A stretch of DNA of 64,000 nucleotides from Hypericum androsaemum (Eukaryota > Streptophyta > Magnoliopsida > Malpighiales > Hypericaceae). Shown piece by piece: positions 10,986 to 21,759 of this stretch. Location of the stretch: assembly GCA_963995505.1 (NCBI GenBank), contig OZ023196.1, positions 13,079,106 to 13,143,105 on the forward strand, read 5' to 3'. Each line of letters starts with the position of its first letter. Positions within the stretch are counted from its first letter, which is position 1. A program made the translations under genes and the position numbers. The notes under the pieces are model-generated. The model was given only the letters and a program-made list of their open reading frames with translations. It made no database searches and had not been told where the DNA came from.

Positions 10986-13035
10986 TTAAGGTTCCAATCT
11001 AAATGGCTCCCAAGAAGGAACTCTCTTGCTTCTATACCTTCCCACAACTCTCTCCTCCAACACCCTAAGGGCCTCCGTTGACTTTATGCACCTCGGCGTC
11101 TTGTACTGGTTGACCGACGAGCCCTGAGACACACACAGATCCATTAGTGCATCAAATGCACCCTCCTTCACCACCTTTATCTCCAGAGGCCCAATTGACA
11201 TGTCCTTCCTCCTGCATCTCCGGTATACAGAGTCGAGACACTGTTCGATCCTCGAGCAGCATTCCCCCATTAGGCTCGGATCGAGGTCGTTCGAGTCGTG
11301 GATGGCTCTCCTATTGAGCTCCCAGAAGATCACGTAGTGGCCAGGGATCGTTGAGGTGTCCGGATAGCTGGTGTACTCGACGAGGAGGTACCCGAGTGGC
11401 TCGAGCAGGAGTTTCGCTTGTGTCACCGCGTTCAGGAGGTCGTCCTCGTTCGTCTTGTCCGTGTCGATGCTTAGGACCACGTTCTTCCTGTGCACGAACC
11501 GGAATTGTGGTGCATTGTTGTAGAATCCTGTCACCATCAGGATGTCTCCCACTCTGTACCTGTATAGACCTGATGTTACATGTACACACATTATTCGAAC
11601 TTAATCAGATATCTTGGATTCGAGTTCGAGCTCCGGAAGTTATATATCTCAGTACTACAAAGATTATGTACCTGTAAATGTTGTGACTATGAGTTCATAG
11701 TATTGACCAAGCTTCACGTCGACAAGATCGACCGTTTTCAATTTCTGATCGAGTACTGTCGATTCTGATCCGCGGTGGTCTTTCTCAACGGGCACGAACT
11801 CGAAATAGGCCATGTTTGGTAAGAGGGTGTAGAAGACATCAGATGGTTTGCTGAGCGGCTTGAGGTTGATACCGAAGTAGCATTCGGACGAGGCGTACAT
11901 TGTCGAAACCAACGGGAGGCCGCCGCTGTAGAATTCGAGTGTCTGAATATACTGCGCCATGGAGCCCGTGACGATGCATTCGACGTACTTCGTACTCGGC
12001 CATAGCCTCCTGATGATCCCATCCCACGACTGGCTGCTGCATTCCATCTCGATCAGATCGGCCAATCGCGAATCGGGTCCGGTCAGGATCGTGGAAACAG
12101 CATTCCTGCAGCTCGGATCGGTGATCCAGTCGCTCACATTGCCTGATCTTATGTTGGAACATAGCTCCCGCCAGTGATCCTCCAAGAACTTGATCGCGCG
12201 GAGCAACGCGGACGCGAAGATTGCACCGATCCTAAGCACCTCCTCGCGCTGGACCAACCCACATAGGAGCTGGCAGTACATGCTCTGCTTGCTGTCAGGA
12301 CACAGGATGGTCTCGTCCGGGCTCGTGTAGACTTTGTAACGATTGAAAGGCCGGTTCCTGAAGTTCTCGCTCTTGTAGTAGCTTGTAAGGACCGGCCTCG
12401 CCATTAGACCAGATGGGGTGGCGATTTCAGGCTTAACAAATAGAAGGGACATGCTTTTTCCCTGGTCCAAACCTTCTACGTACCTGCATTTTAAATTATT
12501 CAAAACATCGTGAAAGAAATTGAGACGGGGTCGGATTATATCATGTACTTGATCATTACTTGTTCATGACAGGGACAAGGAGGTTGTAGAAAAACGTCTT
12601 CCGGTCTAAATCCTTGGCTGTTGAAGGCATCATCTTAGGTAGCCCTCCTGATGTCCCCGAGCTGAAACAACAAAATTTGAATTCGACCATGTTTAGGAAA
12701 TAGAACCTACCCGGCTCGAAACTGGACCGAAGAATATGTACGTACCTTGTGAGGAGCTCAGTTATTGGCTCAGCTGAGATGATATCTGAGGGTTCACCAT
12801 TGGCAATTCGCTCTATGTAAGGCTTGAAATCCTCGTAATTAACCACAGGTACTTTGCTCCTGAAGCTTTCTTTATCAGAATTGCCACCTAAGAAGCCTCT
12901 GAGGTACTGTGTTTGTGCATTTTTTGTCAGAATCTCTTCAAGAACATGTTGCTGTACTTGGCTAGCGTTTCTTGTCAGGTCCTCCAGGATCTTCAGGCCA
13001 GCTTCGTTGTCGTTTGGATCATAGATTGGGAACAT
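10986..13035 (-). CDS. GH3 acyl-acid amido synthetase, PBS3/GH3.12-like
   Basis: GH3 enzymes adenylate an acyl acid (jasmonate, auxin, benzoates, isochorismate) and conjugate it to an amino acid in the cytosol. Four exons on the minus strand, 13035-12746, 12661-12560, 12483-11672 and 11569-10986, with GT-AG introns of 84, 76 and 102 bp, give 595 codons, the normal family size. ATP-binding motif 1 (SSGTSGG) is at residues 97-103 and crosses the first junction in frame. Motif 2 (YASSE) is at 327-331 and motif 3 (LYRYRVGD) at 403-410, across the third junction. The chosen start (MFPIYDPN) matches the short N terminus of Arabidopsis PBS3-type proteins; an in-frame ATG 36 codons upstream gives an unlikely leader. 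Overall wording (TSPDETILCP, LCGLVQR, GFYNNAPQF, LSIDTDKTNE, GQYKTPRC-type) is closest to PBS3/GH3.12. The substrate cannot be read from sequence. No frameshift or stop is seen, so it looks functional. Confidence 0.93.
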
Positions 13036-13173
13036 CTTTAATGGTGTTTGGAAGGGGAAATTATTATCACAAAAGTGAATTTGGGTCAGAGGAAAAAGAT
13101 TCTTCAAATATAACAACTTAGGAAAGAAAAGGGTACGTGACACTGAGTTTGTGTATTGGGAGTTGGGGAATGG

Positions 13174-13180
13174 TTAAATA
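13174..13180 (-). promoter_or_regulatory. putative TATA box of the GH3 gene
   Basis: TATTTAA on the minus strand lies about 140 bp upstream of the chosen GH3 start codon. Transcription starting ~30 bp downstream would give a leader of roughly 110 bases and would begin close to the alternative upstream ATG (13143), which supports the downstream start. Confidence 0.4.
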
Positions 13181-13975
13181 GGAGGTTAGAGGATATTGTA
13201 TTGAGGTCCCTACACATGTGCCTTGTCTGGTGAGATTTAATCTTGGTCAAAACTACCTGCTACATTATTCATATCGAACCGACTAATCTAAATTTGAATT
13301 AGTTAAGATTTTTGAATAACGGCAAAACTCTCCCAACAAATATATAACACCATTGTATTTTTTTTCAAAACCTCCAATTTGAGATATTTTGATTAAGTTA
13401 AAATAATTGTCTTAGTATTTGTACATGCTACTTTAGCTCGAGCCTAATTATTAATTTGGGCAAATGGGTCATGAGGTTGTTAAAATAGAAGAAAAATGGA
13501 AATTAGGATATCAGTTTGGTGCAATTTATTTGGAACCATATTCATTAGCAAATTAATTCAAATTTGCATCTAAAAAAAATACAAAGCTTTTTCTACCGAA
13601 TTTTAATATAATTATATTCATATGTGGTTCCAAATGGACAACCTAATTAAACTATAGCTACCAAACTTTAGAGTTGAAACACATCCCAGATCCAGTTGTA
13701 ATATGTGTGCATGAGATCATAAGGTTGGTAAAAAATTTAAATTAACTAATGGATCCATAAATGCCATGTTGCTCAAGGAGTATACTTTTGACCTTAAAAT
13801 CTGAGATTATGAACATGTAATGACCAATAGAAGAGGATTAAGTATATTAATTAAGGTGGTGCACCAGTTCCAAGAGTAGCTACCTGTCTCCCAGAAAGAC
13901 CATTTTTCAAGGTGGAGAAAATTTCTTACCATTTCATAGTAGCAAATCAAACACAGAGACTCTAAATACGGAAAT
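13181..13975. other. GH3 upstream region, AT-rich
   Basis: No repeat or reading frame is recognised. The GH3 promoter must lie here, but no auxin-response TGTCTC or other element stands out enough to call. Confidence 0.4.
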
Positions 13976-14251
13976 TAGATTGGGTGAGGATTAAAGAAAA
14001 CTTATCTCCAGGCGGAGACTAGATTTTAGACCGTTAGATTCGTTTAAAAAAAATTAAGATCTAATAGTCAATAACCTATCAGGGACATTTTTGACCTTTT
14101 AACACAAGAAGGATAACAACTAGACATTCCACCCACATTCATTCCAGCCTCTTCCTCTCCCCATTTTTTTAAAATAAAACAAAGAGGCAGTCAGACTCTC
14201 CTCTCCATTGTCCGACTGCTCCCACTCGTTCGGGGCTCTCCCCACTGTGAC

Positions 14252-14401
14252 TCACCGAAGCAAAAATGGACGATAGAGGAGGAGGAGGCGGAGGCGTTAA
14301 AGGCGGGGGTGGCCAAACACGGTGCTAGAAAGTGGAAGAACATCCAGAGGGACCCTGAGTTCCATCCTCACCTCTTCTCCCGCTCCAATATCGATCTCAA
14401 G
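14252..14401 (+). pseudogene. captured first-exon fragment of a single-Myb-histone (telomere repeat-binding) gene
   Basis: Fifty uninterrupted codons read [36 protein letters not shown] and SRSNIDLK. This is the N-terminal Myb (SANT) domain of plant SMH/TRB proteins, which start MGAPKQKWTPEEE.ALKAGV.KHG.GKWR.IL.DPEF...RSN.DLKDKWRN. The frame stops being coding exactly after LK, where AAG is followed by GTCTCTATCT, a good splice donor at the position where the domain would continue as DKWRN. The start codon is missing and no further exon follows. Exon-plus-intron capture means it was copied from genomic DNA, not mRNA. Confidence 0.82.
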
Positions 14402-14754
14402 GTCTCTATCTCTCTCTCTCTGCCTTCTCTATCTCCGTTATCTTATTTTCGAGAATTGTTGATCCTTTGGCCTTGGTACAGTCGGCCCCGACGCGCTGGT
14501 TCACTTTTAGGGGCAGCGGTGGCGACGCGAGATTTCTTTGGAGACCTGTAGTTTGGTATCCCTTCTGCAATAAGGTATCGTGTTGGATCTGGCGGGACGG
14601 ACGAACGCCGGAACGATAAGGACGGACGGCTAGCACGGTGGTTTGCTTGGCTTCAAGAGTCGCCGGCGGCGGGAGGTTTTGAGCGGAGGCTACTATTGGG
14701 AAAAACCCTAATATGGCGATTCTATCTTTTTTTTCTTTTCTATTTTTTTTTCAA

Positions 14755-15065
14755 TACTCTGATATTAGTTTGCATGTGTAGCGATATTGATTTGCATGTG
14801 TAGCGATATTAGTTTGCATGTGTGGCGATATTGGTTTGCATGTGTGACGATATTGGTTTGCATATGTCAAAATATTAGTTTGCATGTGAAGTGATATAGG
14901 TTTGCATGTGTCGAAATATTAGTTTGCATATGAAGCGATATTGATTTGTATGTGTGGCGATATTGGTTTGCATGTGTGGCGATATTGGTTTGCATGTGAG
15001 ACGATATTGGTTTTGCATGTGAAGCGATATTGGTTTGCATGTGAAGTGATACTGGTATCATACCT
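14755..15065. repeat. minisatellite, ~20-22-bp unit (GATATTGGTTTGCATGTG)
   Basis: About 14 units of GCGATATTGGTTTGCATGTGTG with small changes. It is the inverted relative of the array at 1-345. Reading frames crossing it are artefacts. Confidence 0.85.
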
Positions 15066-15189
15066 TTGTTGTATGATAGGAGGTTATGGAGTACTATTTT
15101 CGACAACGAGGATGATGGCAATGAGGAGGATGATGAGGATCAAGAGGTTGAAGAGGATGTTGGTATTCAATTATTCTAGCAATGATTTA

Positions 15190-15610
15190 TAAATTAAGTA
15201 AAATTGGTATTTAGATGTTGTTGCAATGGTTTATAAGTGAAGTGATATTGATATTCAATTGTTTGAGTAATAGTTTAATAAGTGAAGTGATATTAGTATT
15301 CAATTATTTCAATAATTATCTATAAGTGAAGTAATATTTGTATTCAATTATTCCAGTAATGATTTATAAGTGAAGTGATATTGGTATTCAATTGTTCCAG
15401 TAATGGTTTATAAGTGAAGTGGTATTGATATTCAATTATTCCAGTAATAGTTTATAAGTGAAGTGATATTGGTAATCAATTGTTCTAGTAATGGTTTATA
15501 AGTGAAGTGATATGTGTATTCAATTGTTCCAGTAATGGTTTAAAAGTTAAGTGATAATGGTATTCAATTGTTCCAGTTATGGTTAATAAGTGAAGCAATA
15601 TTGGTTTCAG
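15190..15610. repeat. minisatellite, ~43-bp unit
   Basis: About nine imperfect copies of a unit containing AAGTGAAGTGATATTGGT, ATTCAATTGTTCCAG and TAATGGTTTAT. The GTGATATTGGT core resembles the core of the neighbouring 20-22-bp array, suggesting the two arrays share an origin. Confidence 0.85.
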
Positions 15611-16089
15611 ATTGTGGTCAGATTGGTTTCAAATTATTCTTAAAATATACCAATATCATTGACGTTGAAAACTTTGATACTAGTTTCATTAAATAATTCC
15701 AAGGATTCTAGGCGTAGTACTTTTTTCCACCATTAAATAATTCAATTGACTATTATCTCTTTCTTTTTTATATTTAAATAATTAAAAAATCGCACATAAT
15801 AAATCGAATCTCTTTCGGAAAAATAAATTCTATTAAAAATTCTAAGAAACTACGAAACTAGAATGTGAAGAGTCCATTGAATTTTGGTTTGTATCCGTAT
15901 TGAATTTGTGGTTGGTATGGTTTTTGATGTTCACAAGAATATGCAGAGTCGTTCTTTTTTGGTTTGAGTTAGTTTCTATTAGTTTTTCAATATTACCCAT
16001 AATTTAATTTTTATTATCTAGATTGTCCCATTTTTTCTTTAATCTCCATAGATGGAGACTAGCTTAGTCCCCACCTAATCTACCCCTGA

Positions 16090-17110
16090 ATACGAGAGAA
16101 AGAATAGTAGCATATCATGAATGCCACTACACATGTTTTTTTCGACATTTATAAATGTCACAGTAATTTTTTAATATATAAAACGTCAATTTTTAAACTC
16201 AAAACTTGACATTAAAAGCCAAAATTTTCATTGAATTTCATCATCGGATGAACGATCGTTTTGTCTTCAAATTGACGTTTAAACATCTAAATTAGATTCT
16301 GAATTTGGACGCTTAAACGTCACAAATTTAGTTCATATTATTTTGAAAAATTATTTCTAGTGAACAATCGACGTTTAAACAAGAAATGTACAATGTCTAT
16401 CACATTGTTGAATAGTTAATTTTTTATAAGAGTGAAAAATCTATTAACATGTTGATTTTGTTGCCTCGTCTTGCTCTCATGACATATTGGCCCAATTAAA
16501 ATCTCCCCAAATTTCAATGATGAAACTCATTTGTATCAGATTACGGTAAAATTTTTATAAAGTAATATTTTCTAAAGTAATAATTTTTTTAAATTGATAA
16601 AATTTTTGATCCCGAATCAGGACCAGTGTTAAAATTAACAACCTCTTTATCGTAATAACTAATATTTTTTCAGAAAATATTAGTACAAAATTTTGGTCCT
16701 AATTTACACATAAAGTGATATTTTTTAATAAATACATATATTTTTACATATTTTACAAATTTGAAAAATATTTTAAGATGTTAGTTTTAGCTAGATTTGC
16801 TTGTTTGATAACTTTTACATCATCATTCATCTTTTCAATTATCTTCAAATGGTCCTTTTGATCGTCGTCTTATTGTAAAAAATATTTCAATCGTACCTAG
16901 CATTTCTTTTTGCTAAATTACTAACTTTTATTAATAAGAAGAGAAAATAAACACAGAATGGGGATGAGAAAGGAAAGAAAAAGGAAAAAAAAAGATTAAA
17001 AGCAAAGCCAAGGCCTAAACGGGTAACCATAGTGGCAAACCCGCTGCCATATCTAGTAACTCACCCAAGCAAACCCACAAGTCGGGTAGTCAAGGGTGAT
17101 ACCAATTAGC
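16090..17110. other. AT-rich intergenic DNA with GACGTTTAAAC-type words
   Basis: Variants of GACGTTTAAACATC recur at 16260-16400, suggesting a decayed transposon end, but no pair of inverted ends was found. No gene is recognised. Confidence 0.35.
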
Positions 17111-17119
17111 CGGGGCGCA

Positions 17120-17536
17120 TCAAAAGTCCATAGCATGCTCCGACCAACGTAGATCCTCACCAATGTAGTCAGCCTCAGTCCTCTTCCTCGCTTGAAAGTG
17201 AGTGTTCTTGGCAGACGATATGTCAAAATCCTCCAAGTTCGAATGGACCTCGTCCGCCCAATTGTTCTTCATCCTCTTCATAATCGAACTCATGAACTTC
17301 AACGAATCTGGAAGATCATCGTTGTCAGAAAAAGTAATGAATCGTACGTAGCATTTGAATATGCTATAAACCGAGATGTTAGGTATCTCGTGACTATCAT
17401 CATCATCCACCTTAGTTGCACTTTTATTTGATTGATTCATAATTGCATCAACAATATTTTGTCCGGTTTGGATCGTAGCAGATCTTTTGCTCAACTGAAA
17501 AATCAAGTAACTGATTAGCATCCATTGGATTTCCAT
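17120..17536 (-). CDS. unrecognised reading frame, possibly a degraded exon
   Basis: A 138-codon frame on the minus strand has an ordinary amino-acid mix (acidic DDDDSHEIPN, then SDNDDLPDSLKFMSSIMKR, then WADEVHSNLEDFDISSAK). I do not recognise the family. The nominal start lies in sequence that looks like the 3' end of an intron (TTACTTGATTTTTCAG before LSKRSA), so the true start may be an upstream exon that I cannot find. It could be the 3' exon of a retroelement or of a lost gene; nothing shows that it is expressed. Confidence 0.2.
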   Translation of the reverse strand: MEIQWMLISYLIFQLSKRSATIQTGQNIVDAIMNQSNKSATKVDDDDSHEIPNISVYSIFKCYVRFITFSDNDDLPDSLKFMSSIMKRMKNNWADEVHSNLEDFDISSAKNTHFQARKRTEADYIGEDLRWSEHAMDF

Positions 17537-17539
17537 AGT

Positions 17540-18493
17540 GCAAGTTCTTAATTAATTCATTCAGTTCTCTCACAACACCATTCATTACAGAATCTTCAGC
17601 AACGCCCCTCAAGTTCTATAGGGACGGTACGAATTTGGCAATGAAAGAAGTACTTTGTTATGCATTGGTGTGTGACATCCAAAATATATTGTAGTAAAAA
17701 AGGATAATTTGAAATGACATGGATGCCAAGTTAGTGATAACATATCAGTAAAATTAAGTATAAGGTGTTAAGTATTCTAATTTAGTAAGTATAGGGTGAT
17801 AGTTGACCCAAATTTAAGTAGAAGGTATTATGTGTACTTTATGAACAAATACAAGGGCCTATTTGCCCTTTATTCCTATTTCTAATTGTCGATAATTGAT
17901 CAGTGATTAGCCAACCTATTGTTTTCATCGCCCCTATATTTGTGGAATTAGTGGCTCCATCATTAGTTGCAATCTAATTAATTGATGCAAACTTTATTTG
18001 GTTTTGTACTTTCCACGACGTTAGAACTGACTAATATTTGATACTCGCAAATACGCTCTTCGAACGAACTTATCAGGCTGAATTTATAATAGAATTTTTG
18101 TATCTAACTCACAATCTTAAACCAATATCTTGATATAAATCCACGTAATCACTTGCATGAAGTCAATCAATCAAACTTGTGGAACCTCGTCGGGTCGTTA
18201 TTTAAAATATTGATTATGATATCATGTGATTGATATGTTCAAAAAATTTAAGTGAATTTGATTGGTAATGATATGTTTAGAGAATTTTAAGTGATTTAAT
18301 TGGTAGTATTCATATTAACATGGCACACCTTTTTTTCGAACATCTTAAAATAACGCTAAGTTTAAGTTGACTTTTTGTGAAGTTTACATTGAAATTTGTG
18401 GAATTAATACCACAATTTCTTCCATATTTATGACTTTCACTCCATGATTAGTTGCAATCTAATTACTTGATGTATCTTTAATTGATTTTTGTA
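17540..18493. repeat. diverged segment duplication flanking a hAT insertion
   Basis: The sequence at about 17955-18045 (ATTAGTTGCAATCTAATTA, then TTGATG, GGTTTTGTA, TTTCCACGACGTTAGAACTGAC) recurs at about 18450-18501, broken by the hAT element, and resumes at 19208 (TTTTCACCACGTTACAACTGAC). The repeat AAATTTGATTGGTAATGATATG-type words near 18240 and 18290 are a smaller tandem copy. No gene is recognised. Confidence 0.55.
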
Positions 18494-18501
18494 ATTTTCA
18501 C

Positions 18502-19207
18502 GTAGGGATGGCAGAAATACCCATATCTTGAGGGTCGGACCCTACCCTTACCCTAGAGTCTAGGGTATGTTGACTTTGACTGGGTCTAAGGTAGGGTATG
18601 AGTATGGGTCCATGTTTAGAGGTAGGGTCTATAGTAGGGTATGAATCTATAGCTAGACCATGTGGGTCAGACCCTACCCTTATATTTTTACCATATTTTA
18701 GACTCTACCCTAATTAGACTCTAGTTAGACCGTATTGATAATATATATAATATACTTTACGATTAACTTTAACATATTTATTATGTTATTTTGTAACTAG
18801 CTTAGAAGATGTCGTGAATGATGGATCACTAGAAGCTGACATGCTATATTTTTCTTTTGTTGAATTGTTTATGTACTTCAAACTCTAAAAAAAACCTTGG
18901 ACTATTGAAATTAAATTACAAAATTTGATGTTTAATTAATTTTTTATTGAATGTGTGTAACGTAGTAGATGTCTTGAATTTATTTAAATTTTATATAAAA
19001 ATTAAGTTTTGATTAAAAATTATCAAAATGCAGAACGTTAAAGGGTCGGACCCTGCAGACCCTGTAGATCTTGGGTCTCCAGGAGGGTATGGTATGAATC
19101 TAACAATAAAAAATTTGTAGGGTCGGGAGTAAGATATAGGTCCATCCAAAAAAACTAGGGTATGAATAGGGTCCTATCAATATCCTACCCTACCCATTGC
19201 CATCCAT
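18502..19207. mobile_element. hAT non-autonomous element (8-bp target duplication)
   Basis: The target site ATTTTCAC is present on both sides (18494-18501 and 19208-19215). The ends are inverted: left GTAGGGATGGCAGAAATACCC and right, reverse-complemented, ATGGATGGCAATGGGTAGGG. The interior is full of GGGTCGGACCCTACCC-type repeats in both orientations, a known style of plant hAT MITE. There is no transposase. A diverged copy of the target region without the element lies at about 17955-18045, which serves as an internal empty site. Confidence 0.85.
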
Positions 19208-19215
19208 ATTTTCAC

Positions 19216-20050
19216 CACGTTACAACTGACTTATATGCGTGGGCCAACACAAAAGTTCTTGTAATAGCAAAGAGGTGCACGAGAACAGCGTTGCACCCTC
19301 TTCGTTAAGCCTTTGTTTGGCACATTTTGGGCTAAATGTTGGCGACAGGGAACAAGGTCGGGATCAATCTGGTCGATGCTACTACATATGTAGAGCAGCT
19401 TTTAATTGCTGCGTAACAGACACCAGCATAATTCGTTGTCACAAGTTCAATTGATCATAATCTTAACTTATTGTATGGTTGTTCATTGTATTTTGTACCG
19501 AAATAAGTAATGCGTGATACAGAGTCATTGTTAGGAGTGTTAGTTAGAAATTTGTAATCAAAATAGAAAATTAAAAAAACTTCTCTCACTAAAGTAGAAA
19601 AAGCAAAATCACATGACACTCGTAAAAAATCATCAAATCAGATAGTTCTAAGATGAATTATTTCATAAATTTTGTCAGAGTTTATAATTTTATTTCTTGG
19701 TGCAGAATCTTCTGTTTATATGTGACTCTTCTTCCTTTATATATTGGAATATATGGTCTACCAAAAAATAGAATATATGTTGGTGTCTTTAAATTCAAGA
19801 AAATATTTGAAGTCAATGTAGAAAAAGAGTCTAATTCTTCATAGATAAGAGTCGTTAAACTCTCGTAATCCGTATGCTATTTATATTCCAACAGGGGGAC
19901 AACAAATATGGATTTTTGAATAATTTTTTATAAATAAATATTTATTTGAATAGAGTTCTCTGATCTCTGAAAATCTACTGTCAAACTCTTCTACATAATT
20001 AGAAATTGTTGCCAAACGAGACATATTTTTTTTCTTCATAAACGAGACGT
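19216..20050. other. AT-rich intergenic DNA, no gene seen
   Basis: No repeat structure or reading frame worth calling. Confidence 0.4.
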
Positions 20051-20059
20051 GTTACCAGC

Positions 20060-20262
20060 TAGGATCGAAAAAATGACGTGGAGATGATGTGGTAGTGATG
20101 TGTATGGTTTGGTTGGGGAAAATTAACTCTGATTAAAATTTGTCACCAATAGTGTCACTTTTGGAAACCTCCATCACTGGAAAAAAAAAGACAAACTACA
20201 AGGTACTATAGTGACAAAGCGTAAAACTGCAGGATACTTTAGTAAACTTTTCCCATATTAAA
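20060..20262. mobile_element. one-ended copy of MULE-like family D
   Basis: ATGGTTTGGTT...TTTGTCACCAATAGTGTCACTTTTGG...ACAAACTACAAGGTACTATAGTGACAAAGCG...ACTTTAGTAAACTTTTCCC ends here. The same ~165 bp recurs in the same orientation at 21590-21756 and a related end occurs inverted at 56240. No matching left end was found. Confidence 0.55.
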
Positions 20263-20609
20263 CATCAATATTTTTAAACACAACTCGCTTGTCGGACCAT
20301 ATTTTTTTATACAATGTTGAGCACCATTTGGATGAGTGGTGATATATCAAAATCAACCTAATAACAAAATCAACGTAATTCTTGTATTATATAACAAAAC
20401 GGGCAGGAAATCGATCTTTTTTATTTATAGCACGCAATTTCCATTGTAACGAAACAACCACTTCTCGAGTCACCATCTAAAAAGTCGTCTAATTAAGCAA
20501 CAAATCTTAAACCTAAACACCGACGTCGTACCATGGGCTCGTGGTATTTGAGTAAAGTAATTCTAAGACTGGATTAAGGTGATACAAATAATTTGTCTCA
20601 TTTAAGGCT

Positions 20610-21545
20610 CTGTTGTGGCAAAATTATAAAAATTAACCCTAATTTTTTAACTCTAATTAAAAAATCCAAATGTCCAAAAGCAAACAAATTTCTTAATCCT
20701 AATTTGTTAATTTCCTAATACTAATTAAACAACCCACTGAATCCTAATTAAAAACCCATTGAACCTAAAAAATATTTCAGTTGCTATCCTCCTCTCTTTC
20801 TCTTCACCCTCTTCTCCATCTACCTTCCCTCGCTCTCCTTAGCCTTGGTCCTCGCCACTGCCCTCTCCCTCCCCCGGCCCTCGGCTCCCTCGCACTCCCC
20901 TGGTCCTCGGCTCCCTCTCTCCCCCTCGCACTCCCTTGGCCCTTGGCTCCCTCTATCTCCCTCGATGTTCCCCGGTCCTCAGCTTCCTCTCTCTCCATCG
21001 CACCCCCTGGCACTCGACGCCCTCTTTCTCCCTCAAAGTCCTCGGCTTCCTGAGATGCTTAACCCTTTTTTGCTCGACTCTGTTTCTGCCGATTTTTGGC
21101 TCTGTTCTTGTGGATTTCATTTGCTCTTCCTTCACCTCCTTCTTTTCCTTGGTTGCATTCTGATTTTCTCCTTCCAATTGTTCTTCCCTTATTTGTGTTT
21201 GTGCATGAGCTTTCTTCCCCAAGAAATTAGGTTTGGCTACGGGTGAAATTTGGGATTTTTTTTTCTTTTTTGGCCTGGATGTTTGCTTTTTTCATCCTTT
21301 TAATTTTTTGGTTGACCCGCTCGGATTCGGGTGAATTGCGCCTTTTGCGAGGTTCTTGTAGCTATCTTTAGCTTCTCTAGGTGGTGGTGGAATGAAGATG
21401 GGTGTGGGTTGTTAGTGTTGGGGAAGAAGAAGAGAGGGGATGGTGGGAGAGAAATCTGTAATTATTTTGGAAGGGGTTAAAGTTATGAAATTTGAAGTTT
21501 TTTAATTAGGGATTAGAAAATATGGGATTTTTTTAATTTTGCCAC
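20610..21545. mobile_element. inverted-repeat element with low-complexity GC-rich interior
   Basis: The left end TGTGGCAAAATTATAAAAATTAACCCTAATT is mirrored at the right by AATTAGGGATTAGAAAATATGGGATTTTTTTAATTTTGCCACA. The interior 20780-21250 is C-rich, with repeated CCTCGGCTCCCTCTCTCC words. The frame it opens is rich in Ser, Pro and Leu, and the opposite strand opens a Lys/Glu-rich frame; neither is recognised. I read it as another non-autonomous element with a captured or expanded GC-rich body. Confidence 0.5.
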
Positions 21546-21589
21546 ATCAACGCCATTTTAGGATAGAAAAGTAGGTCATGGATATGACA

Positions 21590-21756
21590 TGGCGCTGACT
21601 AGCATGGTTTGGTTAAAAAAATTAACTCTGGTTAAGAATTTGTCACCAATGGTGTCATTTTTTTAAACCTCGATCACCAAAAAAGAAAAACCGAAACTAC
21701 AAGGTACTATAGTGACAAAGCGTGAAACTACATAGTACTTTAGTTAATTTTTCGCT
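21590..21756. mobile_element. second one-ended copy of MULE-like family D
   Basis: Direct repeat of 20060-20262 (GCATGGTTTGGTT, AATTTGTCACCAAT, AACTACAAGGTACTATAGTGACAAAGCG). The two copies bracket the inverted-repeat element at 20610-21545. Confidence 0.55.
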
Positions 21757-21759
21757 TAA

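Larger units (their letters stand above)
13976..16081. mobile_element. Pack-MULE-like element, family A, with captured telomere-binding Myb exon
   Basis: The left end GATTGGGTGAGGATTAAAG and the right end, reverse-complemented GATTAGGTGGGGACTAAGC, are inverted repeats, followed on both sides by imperfectly matching CTCC/GGAGA blocks. The left 150 bp also matches the inverted end of the element at 1-1027. Inside, in order, are a captured SMH/TRB exon (14252-14401), its intron start and GC-rich material to ~14690, a 20-22-bp minisatellite (14755-15065) and a ~43-bp minisatellite (15190-15610). I could not find a clear target duplication. No transposase is present. Confidence 0.65.

Noticed and set aside
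12556..13143. Upstream ATG at 13143 as the GH3 start
   Set aside because: It would add a 36-residue hydrophobic leader not found in the family and begins within about 35 bp of the TATA box. MFPIYDPN at 13035 aligns with known N termini.
14755..15610. Regularly spaced short repeats, considered as a CRISPR array
   Set aside because: Units are adjacent and degenerate without unique spacers, and the DNA is plant nuclear; these are minisatellites.
20781..21246. Ser/Pro/Leu-rich frame and the opposing Lys/Glu-rich frame
   Set aside because: Low-complexity C-rich sequence inside an inverted-repeat element; both strands open, no recognised family.
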